DNA of 6,003 nt, from NCBI GenBank assembly GCA_017454565.1, contig JAFTCS010000145.1, positions 1-6,003 on the forward strand, written 5' to 3'. The DNA comes from Clostridia bacterium. GTDB taxonomy: Bacteria; Bacillota; Clostridia; Oscillospirales; Acutalibacteraceae. This document shows positions 1 through 5,721 of this stretch, piece after piece (positions within the stretch are counted from its first letter, which is position 1; each line of letters begins with the position of its first letter). A model generated the notes under the pieces. That model did no database searches and was not told the origin of the DNA. It saw nothing but the letters and a program-made list of their open reading frames with translations. The position numbers and the translations under genes were made by a program.

Positions 1-1
1 T

Positions 2-133
2 ACTATCCAACCCCGCGAGAGGATAGCCCAGATGGTGATAATGCCCGTGATCTGCGCCGAATTTGTTGAAGCTGAGACTCTCGGTGACACTGAGCGCGGA
101 GAAGGCGGCTTCGGTTCGAGCGGAAAGCTATGA
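2..133 (+). CDS. dut: dUTP diphosphatase (dUTPase), C-terminal fragment
   Basis: This is the last 43 codons of a gene entering from the left edge, ending in TGA at 131-133. The family hydrolyses dUTP to dUMP and pyrophosphate, which keeps uracil out of DNA and supplies dUMP for dTMP synthesis. Two trimeric dUTPase signatures are visible in the right order. RERIAQMVIMPV near the start of the fragment matches motif IV (G/x-R-I-A-Q-hydrophobic). The C-terminal RGEGGFGSSG matches motif V (RGxGGFGSTG), the flexible arm that closes over the nucleotide, with its glycine-rich loop and phenylalanine. The segment between them, ending in TLGDTERG, also fits the family. The catalytic Asp and Tyr of motif III lie outside the window, so activity cannot be judged. 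A strong terminator 56 nt downstream separates it from the mre operon. An alternative family is unlikely given motif V. Confidence 0.88.
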   Translation, partial: TIQPRERIAQMVIMPVICAEFVEAETLGDTERGEGGFGSSGKL

Positions 134-188
134 GCGAAGCCCAAGAAAAATTGTATGTGTTCTTGTCCGAAACAAAAATAAACGCTTG

Positions 189-223
189 TACTCCTTTTCC
201 GTTTGGAAGAGGAGTATTTTTTT
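189..223 (+). terminator. Intrinsic terminator after dut
   Basis: A 12-bp stem (TACTCCTTTTCC at 189-200 with GGAAGAGGAGTA at 205-216, one G-U pair) closes a GTTT loop and is followed by seven T residues at 217-223. This is a textbook Rho-independent terminator for dut. It implies that the mre operon needs its own promoter somewhere in 224-658. Confidence 0.93.
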
Positions 224-331
224 ATAAATAACATGCCTGTGACATATTTCATGCAGAGGCGACATGTCCTTTGGAATATAATCATCCTTGTCAAAGAAAC
301 CAATATCAGATTTATAAGTTGACAAACAACA
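224..331. other. Intergenic spacer, no gene recognised
   Basis: This AT-rich stretch lies between the dut terminator and repeat A. A perfect TATAAT occurs at 277-282, but nothing resembling a -35 box sits 16-18 nt upstream. A perfect TTGACA occurs at 319-324, but the position 17 nt downstream (AGCCTT, inside repeat A) is not a -10 box. A weak pair, TTGTCA (288-293) and TATAAG (313-318), has a 19-nt spacer. No promoter can be assigned with confidence and no coding signal is seen. Confidence 0.5.
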
Positions 332-438
332 AAGTTTCGCCAGCCTTTTCAAAGGCTGCGGGGTGCATGGGGCAGAGCCCCTGCCGATTGTTCTAAGGGG
401 CGAGAATCCCCTTAGCAGGTTTTGGGACAGCGTCCCAA
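332..438 (+). repeat. Multi-hairpin intergenic repeat, copy A
   Basis: Four stem-loops follow one another with little spacing. Hairpin 1 pairs CAGCCTTT (341-348) with AAAGGCTG (351-358). Hairpin 2 pairs GCA and GGGGC (365-373, T368 bulged) with GCCCCTGC (377-384). Hairpin 3 pairs CTAAGGGG (393-400) with CCCCTTAG (408-415). Hairpin 4 pairs TTGGGAC (422-428) with GTCCCAA (432-438). The first 33 nt (332-364) match 30 of 33 positions at 5128-5160, in the same orientation, on the other side of the mre operon. No poly-T follows the last stem, so this is not a simple terminator. It resembles the REP-like or MITE-like palindromic repeats I recall from Ruminococcus-type genomes; that family assignment is recollection and was not searched. 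The outer limits are uncertain. Confidence 0.75.
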
Positions 439-658
439 CATTAGACCTCCTCAGAAACTTCCGAAGCACCATCTATCTTGTCTCTTTTGCGCCGTACTGC
501 GTGTCTCTCACTTGCAGTACACAAAGTACAGCGGCGTTCGAGACACATTGTCCGGCACAAAATATCCTGCGAAATCCGGCACTTCTCCAGTTTCCGAGGA
601 AGTCTATTTAATGCGCTTATTAAGTTGGATCGCTATAGTTATGAAAGGGGCATGACAG
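439..658 (+). other. Structured region upstream of mreB (probable leader/promoter region)
   Basis: About 220 nt without a credible gene. Two 7-nt inverted repeats interlock: GTACTGC (494-500) pairs with GCAGTAC (514-520), and GTGTCTC (501-507), which lies in the loop of the first, pairs with GAGACAC (540-546). If transcribed, this has the topology of an H-type pseudoknot; alternatively the two stems are mutually exclusive. An 8-nt direct repeat TCCGGCAC occurs at 551-558 and 575-582. The operon promoter should lie in 224-658, but no good -35/-10 pair is visible. TATAGT (634-639) and TTTAAT (607-612) are -10-like but lack a matching -35. The mreB ribosome site is AGGGG at 646-650. Confidence 0.45.
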
Positions 659-1693
659 ATGTTTTCAAGGGATATCGGGATAGACCTTGGTACGGCCAAT
701 ACCTTGGTATACATGAGGAACAAGGGAATAGTAATGCGCGAGCCGTCGGTGGTGGCGGTGGATATCCGCAGCGGCGCGGTAGCCGCAGTGGGCAGGGAGG
801 CAAAGGAGATGATCGGCAGGACGCCGGGCTCCATCGCTGCTGTAAGACCGCTGAAAGACGGTGTTATTGCGGATTTCGACATAACCGCGGAAATGCTGGG
901 ACGTTTTATAAAAAAAGTCGTAAGGTCATCGTCGTTCAGCAGACCGAGAGTAGTGGTGTGCATACCGTCAGGCTGTACAGGTGTGGAAAGACGTGCGGTC
1001 GAAGAGGCCGTGCGTCAGGCGGGAGCAAAGCAGGTGGAGCTAATTCAGGAGCCTATGGCGGCAGCTATCGGCGCCGGACTGCCTGTGAGCGAGCCTACTG
1101 CCAGCATGGTGGTGGACATCGGCGGAGGAACGTCCGAGGTGGCGGTCATCTCTCTGGACGATGTGGTGACGTCATATTCGGTCAGGGTCGCAGGGGATAA
1201 ATTTGATGAGGCCATCATCCATTATGTAAAGAAAAAATACGGTCTGCTCATAGGTGAGCGCACCGCCGAGGAAATAAAGTTAGAGCTTGGCTCGGCATAT
1301 CCATTTGAGGGCGAGGGTAAGCTTAAAATAAAGGGAAGAAGCCTGTCAGACGGTCTCCCGGGGGATATTGTGCTCAGCGCGTCAGAGGTGAGGGACGCGC
1401 TTGCGGATCCGCTTTCCATCATAATAGAAGCCATACGCACCACGCTTGAACAGAGCCCACCCGAACTTTCTGCCGATATCATAGACAATGGCATAGTGCT
1501 TACCGGCGGCGGAGCGCTTCTCAGAGGTATAGAGCTGCTGGTCGCTCAGGAAACAGGCATGTCGGTGCGCACAGCCGATCATCCGCTGGACTGTGTTGCA
1601 TTGGGCGCAGGAATGAGGCTTGAAAGGCTCGTTTCCCGCAGGACAAGGGTAAAGCCGCTGTCACGCTGTCCTGTGGGGACCTCTGCATGCTGA
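659..1693 (+). CDS. mreB: Rod shape-determining protein MreB (bacterial actin)
   Basis: A 344-aa ATPase that forms short antiparallel filaments under the membrane and positions the Rod complex during cylindrical growth. Actin-fold motifs are all present: phosphate-1 loop IGIDLGTANTLV at residues 6-17 (Asp9), the EPMAAAIGAGLP segment at 131-142 with the catalytic Glu131, phosphate-2 DIGGGTSE at 153-160, and the adenosine-binding GIVLTGGGALLRG at 278-290. The stretch KKVVRSSSFSRPRV near residues 85-98 sits where other MreBs carry their membrane-inserting loop. Length is normal. The last roughly 24 residues (from about 321) are basic, contain two Cys, and look less conserved. The ATG start has AGGGG 8 nt upstream and puts the conserved GIDLGT at its usual place. 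First gene of the operon; mreC starts 13 nt after its stop. Mbl or MreBH paralogues cannot be fully excluded, but the mreC-mreD context favours MreB. Confidence 0.97.
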   Translation: MFSRDIGIDLGTANTLVYMRNKGIVMREPSVVAVDIRSGAVAAVGREAKEMIGRTPGSIAAVRPLKDGVIADFDITAEMLGRFIKKVVRSSSFSRPRVVVCIPSGCTGVERRAVEEAVRQAGAKQVELIQEPMAAAIGAGLPVSEPTASMVVDIGGGTSEVAVISLDDVVTSYSVRVAGDKFDEAIIHYVKKKYGLLIGERTAEEIKLELGSAYPFEGEGKLKIKGRSLSDGLPGDIVLSASEVRDALADPLSIIIEAIRTTLEQSPPELSADIIDNGIVLTGGGALLRGIELLVAQETGMSVRTADHPLDCVALGAGMRLERLVSRRTRVKPLSRCPVGTSAC

Positions 1694-1706
1694 CAGGTGA
1701 CCCGGA

Positions 1707-2540
1707 TTGAAGAACATATTCAGCACCAGAGGCTTCCGCGTTCTTGCCGGAGTGACGGCGGCATTGATGATAATTTCTCTTATTTCAGCAGGCAACGGAT
1801 ATGTGAGCGGATTCATAGAGAGCTATATACTTATGCCTGTACAGCAGCTTGCGGGTGGTTATGCTGACCCGCCGCAAAAGAGCCGCGAGGAGCTTGAAGC
1901 CGAGGTGTCAAGGCTCAGCGAGGAGAACGGACATCTGCGTGAGGAGCTTACGGAGCAATATGATATCATGGCGGAAAATGAGGAGCTTCGGAAATTTTTT
2001 AACATCAAAAAGCAGAACAGCTCTGTTTCTCTTATAACAGCTTCGGTAATAAGCCGTGACCCAAACGATGATTTCTGCGGCTTTGCTTTGGACAAGGGTG
2101 CCTTTGACGGAGTAGAGCTTAATGCGCCTGTGGTTACAGAAAAGGGGCTGGTCGGCTTTGTCAGCGGTGTTTCCATGCGTTCCTGCCGGGTGACTACCAT
2201 TTTTTCTCCTGATGCTGCCGTTGGCGCTGTAGTGAAGAGGACAGGAAGCGGCGGAGTTATAAGCGGCAGTGCTGCTCTTTCCGACAAAGGCAGGACGTCA
2301 ATGAAAAATCTTCCTTCCGGCAGCGGTATAACTGAGGGGGATATAGTAGTGACGTCGGGCTATGGCGGCATCTTCCCTAAGAATTTGCAGATCGGCAGGA
2401 TAAGCTCCGTTTACACGGACGCTTTTACTTCTATGCCCATGGCTGAAATAGAGCCTTATGAAGATATCGGGAGCATTGTCAGCGCGGCGATAATAACAGA
2501 TTTCAGCGGCAAGGATGAGCTGCCGCTAAAGGAGAAATGA
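1707..2540 (+). CDS. mreC: Rod shape-determining protein MreC
   Basis: A 277-aa bitopic membrane protein whose extracellular beta domain binds and activates PBP2 in the elongasome. Visible are a basic N-terminus (KNIFSTRGFR), one membrane helix at about residues 11-28, a charged heptad-like coiled coil at about 58-97 that drives dimerisation, and a beta-rich domain at about 107-265. That domain contains the family signature GDIVVTSGYGGIFPKNLQIG at 211-230. Length is typical. The start is TTG at 1707. An in-frame stop lies at 1698-1700, so no earlier start exists, and the next candidates would fall inside the membrane helix. An AGGTGA ribosome site (1695-1700) lies 6 nt upstream. The gene follows mreB by 13 nt and is almost certainly cotranscribed. 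Its stop TGA is followed by one codon and then the mreD start in the same frame. Confidence 0.95.
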   Translation: MKNIFSTRGFRVLAGVTAALMIISLISAGNGYVSGFIESYILMPVQQLAGGYADPPQKSREELEAEVSRLSEENGHLREELTEQYDIMAENEELRKFFNIKKQNSSVSLITASVISRDPNDDFCGFALDKGAFDGVELNAPVVTEKGLVGFVSGVSMRSCRVTTIFSPDAAVGAVVKRTGSGGVISGSAALSDKGRTSMKNLPSGSGITEGDIVVTSGYGGIFPKNLQIGRISSVYTDAFTSMPMAEIEPYEDIGSIVSAAIITDFSGKDELPLKEK

Positions 2541-2543
2541 CCT

Positions 2544-3050
2544 TTGACTGTCTCACGGCAAACCAGATGGCTTATCTGCGGCTTTGAGTGCCTTGCAGCC
2601 ATAATATTGCAGTCGCTTCCTTGTCCTGTGCTTGAAATTTTCGGCTCAAGATCAGTGCTTGCGGTCGCGGCGGCGCTTTCGATAGCCGCATTTGAGAGCG
2701 AGGTCCCTTCAATAATATTTGCAGCCCTGTGCGGTGTGCTCTCTGACATTTCATGCAGCGGTATGATCGGATTTTATTCTGTAGTTCTGACTGTTGCTTG
2801 TTATTGTATGAGTCTGCTTTTTGAAAATTTCTTTAAGAGAAGGTTATTCACTGTAGCGGCAGTTTCATTTGCGGCTATTGTTATTGTGCTGACCATGCAG
2901 TTTATCGTCTTTCATCTTATGAGAGGATATTCAGACGGATGGCATATTTTTACAAATCATTACATACCAAGGATGTTCTGCACACTTTTGGCTGTTCCGG
3001 TATTTTACGGTTTGGAGTACATTCTTTTTAGTCACGCTGGCGCTGGGTGA
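2544..3050 (+). CDS. mreD: Rod shape-determining membrane protein MreD
   Basis: A 168-aa polytopic membrane protein that works with MreC in the Rod complex. Strongly hydrophobic segments lie at about residues 9-25, 36-50, 55-67, 74-95, 102-125 and 142-163, giving five or six helices as expected for MreD. The segment FAALCGVLSDISCSGMIGFY (59-78) matches the characteristic G-x-x-x-D followed by a Gly-rich turn. Sequence conservation in this family is low, so the call rests on length, topology, this motif and position between mreC and mrdA. The start is TTG at 2544, with AAAGGAG at 2528-2534 inside the end of mreC, 9 nt upstream. Since the mreC stop is only one codon before it in the same frame, no earlier start is possible. 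It is followed by mrdA after 31 nt. Confidence 0.93.
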   Translation: MTVSRQTRWLICGFECLAAIILQSLPCPVLEIFGSRSVLAVAAALSIAAFESEVPSIIFAALCGVLSDISCSGMIGFYSVVLTVACYCMSLLFENFFKRRLFTVAAVSFAAIVIVLTMQFIVFHLMRGYSDGWHIFTNHYIPRMFCTLLAVPVFYGLEYILFSHAGAG

Positions 3051-3064
3051 ATGTAAAAGGATGT

Positions 3065-3075
3065 GAAAGGAGGTG
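3065..3075 (+). promoter_or_regulatory. Near-perfect Shine-Dalgarno site that decides the mrdA start
   Basis: GAAAGGAGGTG is an 11-nt complement of the 16S rRNA 3' end as known from Firmicutes. It ends 6 nt before TTG at 3082. An in-frame GTG at 3073-3075 lies inside this site and therefore cannot be its start codon. The strong site may offset the weak TTG codon. Confidence 0.85.
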
Positions 3076-3081
3076 GTTTCA

Positions 3082-5070
3082 TTGGAAAACAGACTTTCCG
3101 GAAAACGGACGGCAATTTTAGCAGGCATAACACTCACTGCGGCGGCAGTGTTTCTGGCAAGACTCATACAGTGGCAGGTAGTACAGGCGGAAATGTACTC
3201 GGATATCAACGGATACGATGTTTACACCATCACCGGCGACAATATACGCGGGGAAATATTTGATGTCAACGGCGAACCGCTTGCCCGGAATATAGCAAGC
3301 TACAGGATAGTTCTTAACAAGCTGTTTATCCGCAGCGACGAGCTGAACGGCATAATAGCCGACCTTACGGATATAACCGAAAAGTGCGGTGAAAAATGGA
3401 CTGATATCCTGCCTGTAGTTATCGACAAAAACGGAGATCCTGTTTTTGACTATAATAATAAAAGTGAAGCGGACTCTCTGATAAACAGTACCGGTTGTCC
3501 GGATCCACAGGAGCTGCTGATGGCATTGGCGGAAAAATACGGCTGCGGTGATTATCCTGCGGAAATTTCCAGGAGAATAGTGAGCGTTCGCTATAATATG
3601 GAAAGGATGGCTTTCAGCCGTGAAAAGCCGTATATTTTTGCCGATAACCTCAGCGAAAGATCAATGGCTGCAATATCCGAGAGAATGAGCGGTATCCGCG
3701 GGGTAAGCATAGAGTCGGCTGCGCGTCGCACATATATAAACGGTTCGGCGGCTCCGCATATAGTTGGAGTTACCGGTCTGATCTCACAGGAGGAATATGA
3801 AGAACTGAGAGATCAGGGATATTCGTACACGGATATAGTTGGCAAAAGCGGCATAGAAGCTGCCTTTGAGACTGAGCTGCGGGGAACACCCGGCAAAATG
3901 ATATATGAAGAGGATGAAGATGGAAATATCACTCTGGTGAGGACAGAACCTGCAAGCCCCGGCAGCTCGGTGTATCTGACCATAGATTCCCGCCTGCAGG
4001 TCAAGGCTCAGCAGGCACTGCAGGAGGCTGTTCAGCAGGCAAACGACTATGCTGAGATGGTTGGCGACAAAAACATGGGTGCAGATTGTAAAGGCGCTGC
4101 GGCAGTCGTGCTGAATGTCAGGGACTTTTCGGTGCTGTGTGCGGCAAGCTGGCCGGGATACGATCTTGCAAGCTATTATGATGATTACGAGACTCTCGCC
4201 GGAGATGAAGCTTCACCGCTGTTTGACAGGGCTTTTGCCGGTGCTCTTGCGCCCGGTTCAACATTCAAGCCGCTTACGGCTTCGGCTGCCCTGCAGGAGG
4301 GGAAAATCGGACAGCATACCTTGATTACCTGCAACGGAGTATACACCGAAAACGGACTGAGACTGTGGTGCATGGGATATCACGGAGATCAGGAACTGGA
4401 CAGTGCAATGGTCAATTCCTGCAACGTGTATTTTGCCGAAGCCGGCAGACGGCTGGGGATAGAGCTTCTTGACAAATATGCTGTGCGCTGTGGTCTTGGC
4501 GTAAAGACCGGTGTTGAGGTGTACGAGAGCGCCGGAACTCTGGCTGGACCTGAATACAGCAGTCTGATGGGTACAAAATGGTATAGTGCGTCTGTGTCGC
4601 CGGCTGCCATAGGACAGTCGGACAATCAGTTCACGCCGCTGCAGCTTGCAGCCTATGCAGCTACCATAGCCAACAACGGTACGAGGCTTAAAACGCATGT
4701 TGTTGACAGGATAGTGAGCGCTGACGGCAAAACAGTGACAAAAACCCGCTCACAGCTTGCAGACAGCATGTGGGTAAGCTCCGAAAATCTGAACGCGGTG
4801 AAAAAAGCCATGCTGCATGCTGCCGAAAGCTATGGCCCGCTTGCGGATTATCCTGTAAAAGTTGCGGGCAAGACGGGCACTGCCGAAAACAGCGGGTCTG
4901 ACCATGCAAACTTCATTTGTTTCGCACCATACGATGACCCGCAGATCGCCATAGCCGTAATGGTAGAGCACGGCGCCAAAAGCTATGTAGCCGTGACCGC
5001 AGCCCAAAAAATAATGGACGCATATTTCAGCGCCGACGAGCCGCCGGTGCCGATTCGCGGGGAAAGATAA
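3082..5070 (+). CDS. mrdA: Penicillin-binding protein 2 (class B, elongasome transpeptidase)
   Basis: A 662-aa membrane-anchored D,D-transpeptidase that cross-links peptidoglycan during side-wall growth, in partnership with a SEDS glycosyltransferase (RodA, not in this window) and MreC. Numbering from TTG 3082: basic N-terminus, one membrane helix at about 11-32, then the pedestal (PBP dimer) domain with RGEIFDVNGEPLARN at 56-70 and VGKSGIEAAFETELRG at 253-268. The transpeptidase domain carries the three active-site motifs: STFK at 393-396 (nucleophile Ser393, Lys396), SCN at 446-448, and KTGT at 597-600. GQSDNQFTPLQLA at 511-523 is also typical. All catalytic residues are intact and the length is usual for class B PBPs of Clostridia. 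GTG at 3073 is rejected as start because it lies in the ribosome site. The position after mreD points to PBP2 and not to a division-specific PBP (PBP3/FtsI type). No poly-T terminator follows; repeat B begins 57 nt after the stop. Confidence 0.95.
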   Translation: MENRLSGKRTAILAGITLTAAAVFLARLIQWQVVQAEMYSDINGYDVYTITGDNIRGEIFDVNGEPLARNIASYRIVLNKLFIRSDELNGIIADLTDITEKCGEKWTDILPVVIDKNGDPVFDYNNKSEADSLINSTGCPDPQELLMALAEKYGCGDYPAEISRRIVSVRYNMERMAFSREKPYIFADNLSERSMAAISERMSGIRGVSIESAARRTYINGSAAPHIVGVTGLISQEEYEELRDQGYSYTDIVGKSGIEAAFETELRGTPGKMIYEEDEDGNITLVRTEPASPGSSVYLTIDSRLQVKAQQALQEAVQQANDYAEMVGDKNMGADCKGAAAVVLNVRDFSVLCAASWPGYDLASYYDDYETLAGDEASPLFDRAFAGALAPGSTFKPLTASAALQEGKIGQHTLITCNGVYTENGLRLWCMGYHGDQELDSAMVNSCNVYFAEAGRRLGIELLDKYAVRCGLGVKTGVEVYESAGTLAGPEYSSLMGTKWYSASVSPAAIGQSDNQFTPLQLAAYAATIANNGTRLKTHVVDRIVSADGKTVTKTRSQLADSMWVSSENLNAVKKAMLHAAESYGPLADYPVKVAGKTGTAENSGSDHANFICFAPYDDPQIAIAVMVEHGAKSYVAVTAAQKIMDAYFSADEPPVPIRGER

Positions 5071-5127
5071 ACAAGAGGAAACTACACTACTCGCGCACAG
5101 AAGTTGTTTCCAAAAACGACAACATAA
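5071..5127. other. Spacer between mrdA and repeat B with a short dyad
   Basis: GGAAAC (5077-5082) and GTTTCC (5106-5111) form a 6-bp inverted repeat around a 23-nt loop, followed by CAAAAACG and not by a T tract. It is a poor candidate for an intrinsic terminator of the mre operon. Nothing else is seen here. Confidence 0.35.
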
Positions 5128-5330
5128 AAGTTTCGCCCGCCTTTTCAAAGGCGGCAGGGTCGAGGGGTGCGGGTCTCCGGTGGAGACCTCTGCGAAGCAG
5201 AAGCACCGACCGAGCCGACAGGCGAGACCAGCGTCCCTCGTCGCTCTCCGCAGAGAGCGAAACACTCTTAACGAAAGTGCTCCGCAAGGGGTGACTGACG
5301 GAACAGACAAAGCTGCTCTCCGCCGGGAGA
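5128..5330 (+). repeat. Multi-hairpin intergenic repeat, copy B (long form)
   Basis: The first 33 nt (5128-5160) match repeat A at 30 of 33 positions; after that the two copies diverge. Hairpins seen in order: CCGCCTTT (5137-5144) with AAAGGCGG (5147-5154); GGTCTCC (5172-5178) with GGAGACC (5182-5188); TCTGC-GAA-GCAGA (5189-5201); an 8-bp stem TCGCTCTC (5241-5248) with GAGAGCGA (5253-5260) and CGCA loop; CACT..TT with AA..AGTG around AACG (5263-5279); CTCC-GCAA-GGGG (5280-5291), a GNRA-type loop; and TCTCC-GCCG-GGAGA (5317-5330). The density of short stems with tight loops suggests a structured RNA or a palindromic repeat and not a gene. No transposase or target duplication is visible. I recall similar GACTGACGG-containing repeats in Clostridia genomes, but this was not searched. 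It might supply the mRNA 3' end for mrdA. Confidence 0.7.
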
Positions 5331-5382
5331 CGGGACGTTTAACTTTTGGAGCAGATAGACAAAAAATACAATTATTTTCGTG

Positions 5383-5410
5383 CGGCTGCCATGAACTGCG
5401 CCGGCAGCCG
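5383..5410. repeat. Inverted repeat abutting the -35 box
   Basis: CGGCTGCC (5383-5390) and GGCAGCCG (5403-5410) form a perfect 8-bp stem around a 12-nt loop. The right arm ends 2 nt before the TTGACA box of the next promoter. No T tract follows on either strand, so it does not read as an intrinsic terminator. It could be an operator, or a remnant of the upstream repeat's outer end. Confidence 0.5.
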
Positions 5411-5412
5411 AC

Positions 5413-5441
5413 TTGACAATTATCAGACTGTGATGTAATAT
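5413..5441 (+). promoter_or_regulatory. Sigma-A-type promoter of the 74-aa protein gene
   Basis: TTGACA at 5413-5418 (perfect -35) and TAATAT at 5436-5441 (-10) are separated by exactly 17 nt. Transcription would start near 5448, giving a leader of about 30 nt that includes the ribosome site at 5463-5469. This is one of the two clearest promoters in the window and implies expression independent of the mre operon. Confidence 0.85.
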
Positions 5442-5478
5442 ATTAAGGCAAAAGCTATAATGAAAGGAGCAATTCATA

Positions 5479-5703
5479 ATGGATATCAAAGCAAAAATAG
5501 GCGAACTGGCTGCAAAGATAAGCGGCGACGAAACCATGAAGGAAAAGTTTGAAAAGGATCCCGTAGGCACTGTAAAGGAGCTTGCAGGCAATATTCCTCC
5601 GGAGCAGGTACAGCCCATAGTGGACGGTATCAAGTCAAAGATCAGTCTTGACAAGCTCGGCGGAATAGGCGCAGGTCTCGGCGGACTCTTCGGCAAAAAG
5701 TGA
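5479..5703 (+). CDS. Small lysine-rich protein with glycine-rich C-terminus, function unknown
   Basis: A 74-aa protein I cannot assign to a named family. ATG at 5479 is preceded by AAAGGAG (5463-5469) at 9 nt, and the gene has its own promoter and terminator, so it is very probably real. It has 12 Lys, no Cys, no signal peptide and no membrane helix. Residues 2-38 look like amphipathic helices with the block MKEKFEKDPVGTVKELAG (20-37). Then comes IPPEQVQPIVDGIKSKI (39-55) and a tail GGIGAGLGGLFGKK (61-74) in which 7 of the first 12 residues are Gly. I recall similar short proteins with F-K-x-D-P-V and GGLFGKK ends in other Clostridia, but without known function. The F-x-x-D-P...G..P pattern vaguely recalls the leader part of NHLP/Nif11-type peptide precursors. 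No core peptide or modification enzyme is visible, so this remains speculation. Confidence 0.88.
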   Translation: MDIKAKIGELAAKISGDETMKEKFEKDPVGTVKELAGNIPPEQVQPIVDGIKSKISLDKLGGIGAGLGGLFGKK

Positions 5704-5721
5704 TGTGAACTCTTATTTCAG

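Noticed and set aside
130..231. 33-codon open frame whose ATG overlaps the dut stop (ATGA)
   Set aside because: It has no good ribosome site and runs through the dut terminator hairpin and T tract, which explain the sequence better.
319..347. Promoter based on the perfect TTGACA at 319-324
   Set aside because: The correctly spaced -10 position is AGCCTT inside a repeat hairpin.
128..472. 114-aa minus-strand open frame over the terminator and repeat A
   Set aside because: It is made of repeat A and terminator sequence read backwards. Its PLKRLAKL stretch resembles PLKRRAKL from repeat B only because both read the shared repeat head.
634..639. TATAGT as the mreB -10 box
   Set aside because: No -35-like sequence occurs 16-18 nt upstream, so it is only mentioned as a weak candidate.
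478..1200. 240-aa plus-strand open frame overlapping mreB
   Set aside because: Arg/Gly/Ser-rich low-complexity translation in a frame other than that of the unmistakable MreB; a shadow of the GC pattern.
3073..3075. GTG as the start of mrdA
   Set aside because: It lies within the Shine-Dalgarno sequence itself; TTG at 3082 has proper spacing and gives a normal PBP N-terminus.
4750..5310. 186-aa minus-strand open frame over the end of mrdA and repeat B
   Set aside because: Antisense to the catalytic end of PBP2 and to the hairpin repeat, with no domain resemblance.
332..5330. CRISPR array or transposon ends from the repeated heads
   Set aside because: Only two copies, 4.8 kb apart, in direct orientation, with no spacers, transposase or visible target-site duplication around the intervening housekeeping operon.
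5180..5416. 78-aa plus-strand open frame inside repeat B
   Set aside because: Its codons cover the hairpins of the repeat, its end includes the next promoter's -35 region, and no ribosome site precedes it. Frames like this are often annotated as hypothetical proteins but are likely repeat artefacts.
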